A stretch of DNA of 54,652 nt. Source: an uncultured Prevotella sp. Its GTDB lineage: Bacteria > Bacteroidota > Bacteroidia > Bacteroidales > Bacteroidaceae. Positions within the stretch are counted from its first letter, which is position 1, and each line of letters begins with the position of its first letter. Below the pieces are notes generated by a model, which was given only the letters and a program-made list of their open reading frames with translations, searched no databases and had not been told where the DNA came from. This document shows positions 35,828 through 42,605 of the stretch, one piece after another. The stretch is taken from contig CAMKTS010000021.1 of the NCBI GenBank assembly GCA_946415755.1, positions 1 to 54,652 of the forward strand, given 5' to 3'. The position numbers and the translations under genes were made by a program.

Positions 35828-37276
35828 TTGGACTTACAGGACATTCTTAACAAGCTTCGCATCAGTCAGCTTAACGAGATGCAGCAACACGCCGCCGAGG
35901 CCATTACAGGTTCCGACGGTGATGTTGTTTTACTGTCGCCTACAGGAACGGGTAAGACGCTGGCCTATCTGCTGCCGCTCGTCCAGCTCATCAATGGTCA
36001 ATCGTCAATGGTCAATGGTCAATGGCCAACAGCCCTCGTCATTACGCCTGGCCGAGAATTGGCCTTGCAGTCCGACCAGGTGCTGAAGAGCATGGGGTGT
36101 GGGGTGCGTTCTGCGGCCTGCTATGGTGGTCGTGCCGCTATGGACGAGCATCGTGTGCTCCGTGAGGTCAGACCGCAGATAGTCTTTGGAACCCCTGGTC
36201 GTCTGAACGACCACTTGGGCAAGGACAATATCTCCCGCTATTCCGTCCGCTATCTTGTCATCGACGAGTTTGACAAGTGTCTGGCCATGGGCTTCCATGC
36301 CGAGATGCAGCGGCTTATCAAGGGCTTGCCAGGTCTTACGCGGCGCATCCTGCTCTCTGCCACCAATGCCGAGCAGATTCCCCAGTTTGTCAACCTGTCG
36401 AAAAAGGGCACCCTCATTGACTTCCTTCCTGAGTCAACGGCCAGTGGTCAACGGTCAATGTTCAATGTTGCCCTTTCGGGCGAGTCTGCTCACGCTCGGC
36501 ATAGCTCAAACGAGTTTGGCTCTGCCCTCGCTCAATCGCAGCCTTCAATGTTCAATGATCGTGTCACCCTCTACGAAGTGCGCAGTCCTCAGAAAGATAA
36601 GCTCAATACCCTTCGTCAGCTGCTGATACAGCTGGGCAACGAGAGCAGCATCGTGTTCCTGAACTACCGCGACAGTGTGGAACGTGTCAACCACTATCTG
36701 GTCGGACAGGGCTTCGTAACCAGTCGTTTCCACGGAGGCATGGAGCAGCGTCAGCGTGAAGACATGCTCTACAAGTTCAGCAATGGCTCGGCCAACGTGC
36801 TCGTTGCTACCGACCTCGCCTCTCGCGGCCTCGACATTCCCGACATTCAGAACATCATCCACTACCATCTGCCTGAGAGCGAGGAGGGCTACATTCACCG
36901 TGTAGGACGAACCGCCCGCTGGGATGCCACAGGCCGTACCTTCTTCATCCTTAACAGCGAGGAGCACATCCCCGATTATGTCGAAGGCGATGTTGTCCCG
37001 TATACTGAGGCACTGCCTCAGTCCACAGAACCTCCCCAGCCTCGCATGGCCACCCTCTACATCGGTAAGGGTAAGAAGGACAAGGTATCCAAGGGCGACA
37101 TTGTGGGCTTCCTCTGCAAGACGGGAGGTTTGCAGGCTGCCGACATTGGCCGCATCGACGTGAAGGACCGCTATGCCTACGTTGCCATTCGTCGCGAAAA
37201 ACTCAAGCAGACATTACATCTGGTACAGGGGCAAAAGATAAAAGGTCTCAAAACCATCATCGAACCCATCCACTAA
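35828..37276 (+). CDS. DEAD-box RNA helicase with repeat-derived inserts
   Basis: 482 residues with a TTG start (no ATG precedes the conserved Q motif). Motif I is SPTGTGKT, motif II reads DEFD instead of DEAD, motif III SAT, then TDLASRGLDIP and HRVGRTAR. A C-terminal DbpA-like RNA-binding domain is likely (about 405-480, VGFLCKTGGLQAADIGRI). Two stretches look foreign. A short NGQSSMVNGQW follows motif I. A segment of about 35 residues begins SMFNVALSGESAHARHSSNE in the linker between the two RecA domains. The second is encoded by a 97-bp element found again just after the stop codon. The frame is preserved in both. Confidence 0.88.
   Translation: MDLQDILNKLRISQLNEMQQHAAEAITGSDGDVVLLSPTGTGKTLAYLLPLVQLINGQSSMVNGQWPTALVITPGRELALQSDQVLKSMGCGVRSAACYGGRAAMDEHRVLREVRPQIVFGTPGRLNDHLGKDNISRYSVRYLVIDEFDKCLAMGFHAEMQRLIKGLPGLTRRILLSATNAEQIPQFVNLSKKGTLIDFLPESTASGQRSMFNVALSGESAHARHSSNEFGSALAQSQPSMFNDRVTLYEVRSPQKDKLNTLRQLLIQLGNESSIVFLNYRDSVERVNHYLVGQGFVTSRFHGGMEQRQREDMLYKFSNGSANVLVATDLASRGLDIPDIQNIIHYHLPESEEGYIHRVGRTARWDATGRTFFILNSEEHIPDYVEGDVVPYTEALPQSTEPPQPRMATLYIGKGKKDKVSKGDIVGFLCKTGGLQAADIGRIDVKDRYAYVAIRREKLKQTLHLVQGQKIKGLKTIIEPIH
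36455..36551 (+). repeat. 97-bp repeat, coding copy
   Basis: Identical over 97 bp to 37322-37418. It encodes in-frame about 32 residues in the linker between the helicase RecA domains. Contains a GCCC-TTTC-GGGC hairpin and a CAAAC/GTTTG hairpin, flanked by TCAATGTTCAATG simple repeats. Confidence 0.9.
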
Positions 37277-37418
37277 TGTTCAATGCTCAATGTTCAATGT
37301 TCAATGTTCAATGCTCAATGTTCAATGTTCAATGTTGCCCTTTCGGGCGAGTCTGCTCACGCTCGGCATAGCTCAAACGAGTTTGGCTCTGCCCTCGCTC
37401 AATCGCAGCCTTCAATGT
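37277..37418 (+). repeat. TCAATGT simple-repeat array and 97-bp repeat, intergenic copy
   Basis: From 37277 to 37336 the sequence is tandem TTCAATG/CTCAATG heptamer-like units; 37322-37418 is the second, identical copy of the 97-bp element. It occupies the space between the helicase stop and the serC promoter. Confidence 0.9.
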
Positions 37419-37489
37419 CAACAAATTGTCATGCAGACTTGACAAAAAGCAAGGTAAAGCAGGGTTTTTACTTAATTAATGCTTAAATA

Positions 37490-37521
37490 TTTGGGCATGT
37501 CACGGAAAAAGAGTAACTTCG
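37490..37521 (+). promoter_or_regulatory. serC promoter
   Basis: TTTG (37490-37493) and TAACTTCG (37514-37521) are 20 bp apart; the -7 box differs from TAnnTTTG at one base. The serC ATG is 79 bp downstream. Confidence 0.5.
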
Positions 37522-37599
37522 CGCCGTATTTTCAAAAAGATACACAGAAGAGCAAAAAAGAAACAACAGAAATATCATCTCTAAACGAACAATCAAACA

Positions 37600-38667
37600 A
37601 TGAAGAAGTACAACTTTAACGCCGGTCCTTCGATGCTTCCCCGCGAAGTCATTGAGAAGACCGCTCAACAGTGTCTTGATTTCAATGGTTCAGGTCTCTC
37701 TCTGATGGAGATCAGCCACCGTGCAAAGGATTTCCAGCCCGTAGTCGACGAGGCTGTGGCTCTCGTCAAGGAGCTGCTCGACATCCCCGAGGGCTATTCA
37801 GTCATTTTCCTCGGCGGTGGTGCCAGTCTCGAGTTCTGCATGATTCCCTACAACTTCCTGATTAAGAAGGCTGCCTACCTGAACACGGGTGTTTGGGCCA
37901 AGAAAGCCATGAAGGAAGCCAAGCTTTTCGGTGAGGTTGTTGAGGTGGCTTCTTCAGCTGATGCCAACTACACCTTCATCCCCAAGGACTGGAGCGTTCC
38001 TGCCGATGCCGACTATCTGCACATCACCACGAACAACACCATCTACGGTACTGAAATCCGCAAGGATCTGGATGTCAATGTTCCCCTGATTGCCGATATG
38101 TCTTCTGACATCTTCTCTCGCCCCATCGACGTGAAGAAGTACGATGCCATTTATGCCGGTGCCCAGAAGAACCTGGCTATGGCCGGTGTGACTATCGTCA
38201 TCGTGAAGGACGAGAAGCTGGGCCGCGCTCCCCGCGAGATTCCCACCATGCTCGACTATCGCACCCACGTCGACAAGGGCTCTATGTTCAACACACCTCC
38301 TGTGGTGCCCATCTACTGCGCTCTTGAGACGCTCCGCTGGATCAAGAAGAACGGTGGCGTAGCCGCTATGGACAAGCTGGCCCAGCAGCGTGCCGAGATT
38401 GTCTATGGCGAGATTGACCGCAACAAGATGTTCCGTGGTACTGCCAACGTAGAAGACCGTTCGGTGATGAACCTCTGCTTCGTGATGGCCGACGAGTACA
38501 AGGAGCTGGAGAAGGACTTCCTCGACTTCGCCGTCAGCAAGGGCATGGTTGGTGTGAAGGGTCACCGCTCAGTGGGTGGTTTCCGTGCTTCTTGCTACAA
38601 CGCACAGACCATCGAAGGCTGCAACGCCCTCGTAGCCTGCATGAAGGAGTTTGAGGCTCAGCACTAA
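37600..38667 (+). CDS. serC: phosphoserine aminotransferase
   Basis: A 355-residue PLP enzyme that transaminates 3-phosphohydroxypyruvate, the second step of serine synthesis. The N-terminal signature [14 protein letters not shown] is intact, as are [12 protein letters not shown] and the PLP lysine in [13 protein letters not shown] (near 195). The C-terminal [14 protein letters not shown] binds phosphate. Full family length. It is followed after 31 bp by serA, giving a two-gene serine operon. Codon use is strongly biased, as expected of a highly expressed gene. Confidence 0.96.
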   Translation: MKKYNFNAGPSMLPREVIEKTAQQCLDFNGSGLSLMEISHRAKDFQPVVDEAVALVKELLDIPEGYSVIFLGGGASLEFCMIPYNFLIKKAAYLNTGVWAKKAMKEAKLFGEVVEVASSADANYTFIPKDWSVPADADYLHITTNNTIYGTEIRKDLDVNVPLIADMSSDIFSRPIDVKKYDAIYAGAQKNLAMAGVTIVIVKDEKLGRAPREIPTMLDYRTHVDKGSMFNTPPVVPIYCALETLRWIKKNGGVAAMDKLAQQRAEIVYGEIDRNKMFRGTANVEDRSVMNLCFVMADEYKELEKDFLDFAVSKGMVGVKGHRSVGGFRASCYNAQTIEGCNALVACMKEFEAQH

Positions 38668-38698
38668 TTAAGAATTAAGAGTTAAGAATTAAGAAAAT

Positions 38699-39616
38699 AT
38701 GAAGATTCTTGTAGCAACAGAAAAGCCATTTGCCGCAGCCGCTGTGAATGGTATCAAAGCAGAAGTAGAGGCAGCAGGCAATGAGCTGGTGCTGCTCGAG
38801 AAATATACAGAGAAGGCACAGCTGCTCGATGCAGTGAAGGATGCCGACGCACTGATTATCCGTTCGGATAAGGTCGATGCCGAGGTGCTCGACGCTGCCA
38901 AGCAGTTGAAGATAGTGGTTCGCGCAGGTGCCGGTTACGACAACATCGACCTCGCCGCCGCTACCGCTCACAACGTAGTCGCTGAGAACACCCCTGGTCA
39001 GAACGCCAATGCCGTAGCCGAACTGGTCTTCGGTCTGCTGGTGATGGCCGTTCGTGGTTTCTACAACGGCAAGAGCGGCTCTGAGCTGCTCGGCAAGAAG
39101 CTGGGTATCCTCGCCTTCGGTAACGTAGGCCGCAACGTGGCCCGCATCGCCAAGGGCTTTGGCATGGACGTCTATGCCTACGATGCCTTCTGCCCCGCAG
39201 AGGTTATCGAGAAGGCCGGTGTACATGCCGTTGCTAATCAGGACGCGCTCTTCGAGACCTGCGACGTTGTTTCGCTCCACATCCCCGCCACCCCTGAGAC
39301 CAAGCAGAGCATCAACTACGCCCTGGTAGGTAAGATGAAGAAGGGTGGCATCCTCGTCAACACCGCCCGCAAGGAAGTCATCGACGAGGCCGGACTCATC
39401 AAGCTCATGCAGGAGCGCGAAGACCTGAAGTTCGTCACCGACATCATGCCCGATGCCAACGCCGAGTTCCAGCAGTTCGAGGGCCGTTACTTCTCTACCC
39501 CCAAGAAGATGGGTGCCCAGACTGCCGAGGCCAATATCAATGCCGGTATTGCTGCCGCCAAGCAGATCAACGCCTTCTTCAAGGATGGCGACACCAAGTT
39601 CCAGGTGAACAAATAA
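38699..39616 (+). CDS. serA: D-3-phosphoglycerate dehydrogenase, short form
   Basis: 305 residues, lacking the C-terminal ACT domain that gives serine feedback in E. coli SerA. The NAD-binding motif GILAFGNVGRNVARIA lies near residue 135. Catalytic Arg falls in VVRAGAGYDNIDL and NTARKEVID. The usual catalytic His segment (TPH-GA) reads STPKKMGAQT, with Lys in place of His; I believe this is shared by Bacteroidales SerA rather than a mutation here. The last 58 codons plus terminator are duplicated at 40631-40904. Confidence 0.92.
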   Translation: MKILVATEKPFAAAAVNGIKAEVEAAGNELVLLEKYTEKAQLLDAVKDADALIIRSDKVDAEVLDAAKQLKIVVRAGAGYDNIDLAAATAHNVVAENTPGQNANAVAELVFGLLVMAVRGFYNGKSGSELLGKKLGILAFGNVGRNVARIAKGFGMDVYAYDAFCPAEVIEKAGVHAVANQDALFETCDVVSLHIPATPETKQSINYALVGKMKKGGILVNTARKEVIDEAGLIKLMQEREDLKFVTDIMPDANAEFQQFEGRYFSTPKKMGAQTAEANINAGIAAAKQINAFFKDGDTKFQVNK

Positions 39617-39634
39617 CTTGAAAGAGTACATTTT

Positions 39635-39675
39635 GCTGACTACAGAGTCTCTTTTTCTCTGTAGTCAGCTTTTTT
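39635..39675 (+). terminator. serC-serA terminator
   Basis: A perfect 13-bp stem, GCTGACTACAGAG with CTCTGTAGTCAGC, then a run of six T residues. Confidence 0.9.
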
Positions 39676-39680
39676 AGTGA

Positions 39681-39730
39681 GTCTTCACAGGAATGGCGTG
39701 ATGCCGGCATCACTCCATTCCTGTGAAGAC
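39681..39730. repeat. 50-bp near-perfect palindrome
   Basis: GTCTTCACAGGAATGG pairs with CCATTCCTGTGAAGAC around an inner GTGATGCCGGCATCAC palindrome, with a single C/T mismatch pair. It lies just after the serA terminator. A diverged counterpart sits at 40877-40904 after the second terminator copy. Confidence 0.85.
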
Positions 39731-39803
39731 CTACAAATAATATGAAATGAGCAAACTTTGGCTGATTTTTGCATAAATCCATTGTCATTTCAGAAAAATG
39801 AAC

Positions 39804-39811
39804 TAAATTTG
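39804..39811 (+). promoter_or_regulatory. -7 box TAAATTTG of the GNAT pair
   Basis: TAAATTTG then GCAAGCG, 41 bp before ATG 39853; it resembles the box of MntA (TAAATTTG then GCGACAAG). Confidence 0.6.
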
Positions 39812-39852
39812 CAAGCGAATAGAGGCATTAATAAAAATAGGAGGACATAGAT

Positions 39853-40017
39853 ATGTTAGGAGTAAATTCACCAAGAGAGCCGATTACGCCAAAATTCTCA
39901 AGAGAGATTCGGGCTGCGTTGTGGCGTGCAACGACTGGCAACCTGACCTCAGAGGAAAAGGCTGCTCGCCGCAGATGCCGCGAGGCTGCAAAGAAATGGA
40001 AGATAGTTAAAGTATGA
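39853..40017 (+). CDS. 54-residue basic protein, possible antitoxin
   Basis: A short gene with its own promoter. The product starts MLGVNSPREPITPKFSREIR and ends in a Lys/Arg-rich helix (EEKAARRRCREAAKKWK). Its stop overlaps the GNAT start in an ATGA, the coupling usual for toxin-antitoxin pairs. It is not recognisably DUF1778/RHH, the usual partner of TacT/AtaT toxins. The role as antitoxin is inferred from position, size and charge only. Confidence 0.55.
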   Translation: MLGVNSPREPITPKFSREIRAALWRATTGNLTSEEKAARRRCREAAKKWKIVKV

Positions 40018-40604
40018 ATGAGATTCTTCAACAGTTGATCTCTAAGGAGATTTCTGATTTCCATTGTCTTAAAACGTTCTGTTCAGGCGTAGAGACAATG
40101 GATAAGTTTATTCAGGGGGATTTCCGCATGAGCGTAGAAAACCACTATTGTTCTGCCTATGGCGTATGGTTAGGTGACGAGTTAGTGGCTGTATATGCAC
40201 TAAGTTTTGATTCTCTTGACCTTGATTCCGATGATAAAGAAGAGTTAGAAACAGGCATATCATCTACAGGTTCACCCGATATAGATTGGAACTATAAGAA
40301 CACATTCTATGCAAAGCCACGATATCCTGCCCTTGATATTGCATATCTTGCTGTTCAGCAAAAGTTCAGAGGTATGGGTGTGGGCTATGCCATTATTCAA
40401 CAAATAGCAGACGACGCGCGTAATCAATCCTTTGCAGGCTGTCAATTCCTCACCGTAGAGGCCCTGGCAACGAGTGAATATAGTGCCGTAGGTTTCTATT
40501 TGCGCTGTGGTTTCACCGCTAATGAAGTGAAGAACCCTAATAAGGATACGCTCCGAATGTATAGGACTCTTTATGAGAAGGAAGAGGAACTATATGATGA
40601 ATAG
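40014..40604 (+). CDS. GNAT acetyltransferase, TacT-like toxin candidate
   Basis: 196 residues of the GNAT fold. FCSGVETMDKFIQGDF matches the opening F-x-CG-x-LD-x-(F/W) of toxin-type GNATs. The acetyl-CoA loop is AVQQKFRGMGVGYAIIQQI, followed by the C-terminal AVGFYLRCGF strand. TacT/AtaT-type toxins acetylate charged tRNAs. The family also includes housekeeping acetyltransferases, so the toxin call rests on the coupled small upstream gene and the toxin-antitoxin neighbourhood. Confidence 0.7.
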   Translation: MNEILQQLISKEISDFHCLKTFCSGVETMDKFIQGDFRMSVENHYCSAYGVWLGDELVAVYALSFDSLDLDSDDKEELETGISSTGSPDIDWNYKNTFYAKPRYPALDIAYLAVQQKFRGMGVGYAIIQQIADDARNQSFAGCQFLTVEALATSEYSAVGFYLRCGFTANEVKNPNKDTLRMYRTLYEKEEELYDE

Positions 40605-40630
40605 TAACATCATCACGGAAGATATTCGTA

Positions 40631-40904
40631 CATCATGCCCGATGCCAACGACGACTTCCAGAAGTTCGAGGGCCGCTACTTCTCTACGCCTAAGAAGATG
40701 GGTGCCCAGACAGCCGAGGCCAACATCAATGCCGGTATTGCTGCTGCCAAGCAGATCAACGCCTTCTTCAAGGATGGTGACACCAAGTTCCAGGTGAACA
40801 AATAACTTGAAAGTACACTTCGCTGGCTACAGAGTCTCTTTTCTCTGTAGCCAGCCTTATTACGAGTATTCCCAGTAATGGCGTGATATAGGTATCACGC
40901 CATT
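40631..40904 (+). repeat. second copy of the serA 3' end, terminator and palindrome
   Basis: 40631-40813 matches 39442-39624 with 10 differences in 183 bp. Seven are synonymous in the serA frame and the frame stays open to the same stop. The terminator follows with a compensated base-pair change, then the palindrome (AATGGCGTGATA/TATCACGCCATT). It is not a complete gene. Confidence 0.9.
40822..40860 (+). terminator. second serA-type terminator
   Basis: Stem GCTGGCTACAGAG/CTCTGTAGCCAGC. Relative to 39635-39669 one A-T pair has become G-C on both sides, keeping the stem. It can terminate the GNAT transcript. Confidence 0.85.
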
Positions 40905-41011
40905 TTTGTGAAGTTCCAAATAAAATACGTTATTAAGAATCAATTGTAGACTTATTCGACCGATTAATGCAAATTATTCCTGAAAAATTTGTTTTTGTCG
41001 AAAAAATCCCC

Positions 41012-41019
41012 TAAATTTG
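41012..41019 (+). promoter_or_regulatory. -7 box TAAATTTG of MntA-HepT
   Basis: TAAATTTG, 22 bp before ATG 41042. Confidence 0.6.
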
Positions 41020-41041
41020 CGACAAGAAAATTAAATGGCTT

Positions 41042-41335
41042 ATGACCAAGACGGATTACATAGACATTCTGCAGGGCTGTAGCAGTACACTTCGAAACGA
41101 TTATGGCATTAAGTCGCTTCGCCTTTTTGGCTCTGTTGCCCGTGGTGAAGACCATGAGGGCAGTGATGTTGATGTATTTGTGGAAACAGAAACTCCCAAT
41201 CCCTTCTTGTTGATGGATGCCAAAGACTTTCTGGAACGTCTTGTTGGCCGCTCTGTCGATATTATTCGCAATCACAAGAATCTTAACCCCCGTCTGCGTA
41301 GCAGGATTGAACGAGATGGAGTTGCTGTCTTCTGA
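41042..41335 (+). CDS. mntA: MntA-type nucleotidyltransferase antitoxin
   Basis: 97 residues with the minimal nucleotidyltransferase motif GSVARGEDHEGSDVDVFVE (GS-x10-D-x-D, complete). MntA antitoxins AMPylate a tyrosine next to the HEPN toxin active site, which silences it. It overlaps the HepT gene by 20 bp, indicating translational coupling. Length and start fit the family. Confidence 0.9.
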   Translation: MTKTDYIDILQGCSSTLRNDYGIKSLRLFGSVARGEDHEGSDVDVFVETETPNPFLLMDAKDFLERLVGRSVDIIRNHKNLNPRLRSRIERDGVAVF

Positions 41336-41705
41336 GAATAAAGCACTGGCCCTGGACATCCTTTATGACATACAGTCTGCCATAGAGCGAATCCAGGAAA
41401 GAACGAAGGACATTCGTTCTGCAGATGATTTTTTATCTTCTCCAGAAGGAATGACACTGCTGGATGCCACCTGTATGCTTTTGATTGCTGTTGGAGAAAG
41501 CTTGAAAAACTTGGATAAAGTGACAGATGGTAAGTTGCTTCCTACTTATCCTTCTATTCCTTGGAAGCAAGTGAAAGGACTCCGTGACATTATAGCTCAT
41601 CATTATTTCGATGTTGATGCTGGACAGATTTATTGGATTCTTAGCAACGAGTTAATTCCCTTACAGACAGCCCTTCAACAATTTGTGAAAGAACTTTCCG
41701 ATTGA
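41316..41705 (+). CDS. hepT: HepT-type HEPN ribonuclease toxin
   Basis: 129 residues from ATG 41316 (MELLSSENK); the open frame upstream lies inside mntA in another frame. The HEPN catalytic motif R-x4-H is RDIIAH near residue 91, followed by HYFDVD with the tyrosine that MntA modifies. The DUF86 helices, including LLDATCMLLIAVGESLKNL, are present. It forms a complete toxin-antitoxin pair with the preceding gene. The family is known from phage defence and plasmid maintenance. Confidence 0.9.
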   Translation: MELLSSENKALALDILYDIQSAIERIQERTKDIRSADDFLSSPEGMTLLDATCMLLIAVGESLKNLDKVTDGKLLPTYPSIPWKQVKGLRDIIAHHYFDVDAGQIYWILSNELIPLQTALQQFVKELSD

Positions 41706-41986
41706 TTGTTTTTTATTCGTATTTCATTGTGTGTTATGTCTTGCGCGGAAGCCATGTAACACGTTGTAATTAGCAAGAATAGGGAATTCTCACATGCCGT
41801 CATACTATTTCCTCAAGCCTTGTGGTCCATTTTGTGACTACTTAGTTCTGGTTCTTTCTATTCAATAATGTGTGGCAACCGATGGAGCAGCGAGAACTAT
41901 CATGCTCGCATGTTTGGTCGAGTCGTGAAAGAGGTCAAACGAAGTTAAAATTTGTGCAAAAGCGTATAAGTTTGAAAAAGATTTTG

Positions 41987-41994
41987 TACCTTTG
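41987..41994 (+). promoter_or_regulatory. -7 box TACCTTTG of leader B
   Basis: TTTTG-TACCTTTG-CAACAG, about 610 bp upstream of the methyltransferase ATG. 41706-41986 upstream shows no gene. Confidence 0.65.
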
Positions 41995-41997
41995 CAA

Positions 41998-42325
41998 CAG
42001 CATCTGCCCGTTGCGGCTATGATGTCCTTTGAGTAGGACGGAGCCGATGGGCGGAGCACTACATATTGAAAGGCGTTACTGACGCTTTGTTTTTGGATAT
42101 TCGAACTACCACAATCGATTAGAGATCAAAAACATTGAAGAGGTAACTCCACGGGGTGTAGTATATACTCTCCGTAGTGTGCTGCGAGGGTCGTGTATCC
42201 TCAACGCACACTTTGCGGGTGCCTATATACCTCAACGTGGGTGTTTCTCTGTCTGTTTATCTCTAAGGCTGTGGTAGGCCAGAATATCGAACAGGCAGAT
42301 GCAAGCACCTGCGTTTTTCTTTTTG
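41998..42325 (+). ncRNA. long structured leader RNA B (upstream of the R-M genes)
   Basis: About 330 nt from promoter to terminator. Helices in order: GGCT-GTCCT-loop-AGGAC-AGCC; GGCGT-TACTG-ACGC (about 42072-42085); GTTTTTG/CAAAAAC (42089-42095 with 42127-42133), with loop motifs TTCGAAC and CGATTAG. Three tandem imperfect units of about 31 nt follow (from about 42153, each with a TATA-containing loop and a CTC(A)ACG-like end). The middle one makes GTGTGC..GAGG/CCTC..GCACAC. It shares helices two and three with leader A. Confidence 0.5.
42295..42325 (+). terminator. terminator T1 inside the R-M leader
   Basis: GCAG-A-TGC/GCA-C-CTGC stem, then GTTTTTCTTTTTG. It would end leader B about 280 nt before the methyltransferase. 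Confidence 0.75.
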
Positions 42326-42572
42326 TAGTTAGCTATAGTTGTTAAACCCGTTCGCACAGGGTGTTTGCGGACAACTATAAATAAAACAAGAAAAGAGTAA
42401 AGAAATAATAGCGTCTTTGACATCCTTGATTAGGCTGAAGAAGCAGAATTAGGACCTCTGAGAACACATCAGTCAGACAAGGCAATGGATGTTTACGCTC
42501 ATATGGGCGTGGACTGTACGATTGTTGTCTGATGAAGGCCGTCCTAAGCCTTGCTTCTCCCAATCCTTCCAC

Positions 42573-42604
42573 GCCCCCTTTTCGAAACGAAGAGAGGGCT
42601 TTTT
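42573..42604 (+). terminator. terminator-like hairpin T2 touching the methyltransferase start
   Basis: GCCCCCTTTTCG pairs with CGAAGAGAGGGC (one mismatch) around AAA, followed by five T residues and then C-ATG. It could attenuate transcription or hide the ribosome-binding region. Confidence 0.7.
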
Positions 42605-42605
42605 C

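Noticed and set aside
36455..37418. CRISPR-like array at the TCAATG repeats
   Set aside because: The repeats are short simple-sequence units without unique spacers; the two 97-bp copies are 867 bp apart and there are no cas genes.
39442..39616. serA catalytic His to Lys change as a disabling mutation
   Set aside because: Both independent serA tails carry the same STPKKMGAQT segment, so it is a conserved family trait.
40573..40797. 74-codon ORF across the second serA tail
   Set aside because: It is out of frame with the serA-derived tail, which alone shows synonymous-biased changes.
42489..42605. 39-codon N-terminal extension of the C5 methyltransferase
   Set aside because: It spans hairpin T2 and leader stems, and motif I spacing is normal from ATG 42606.
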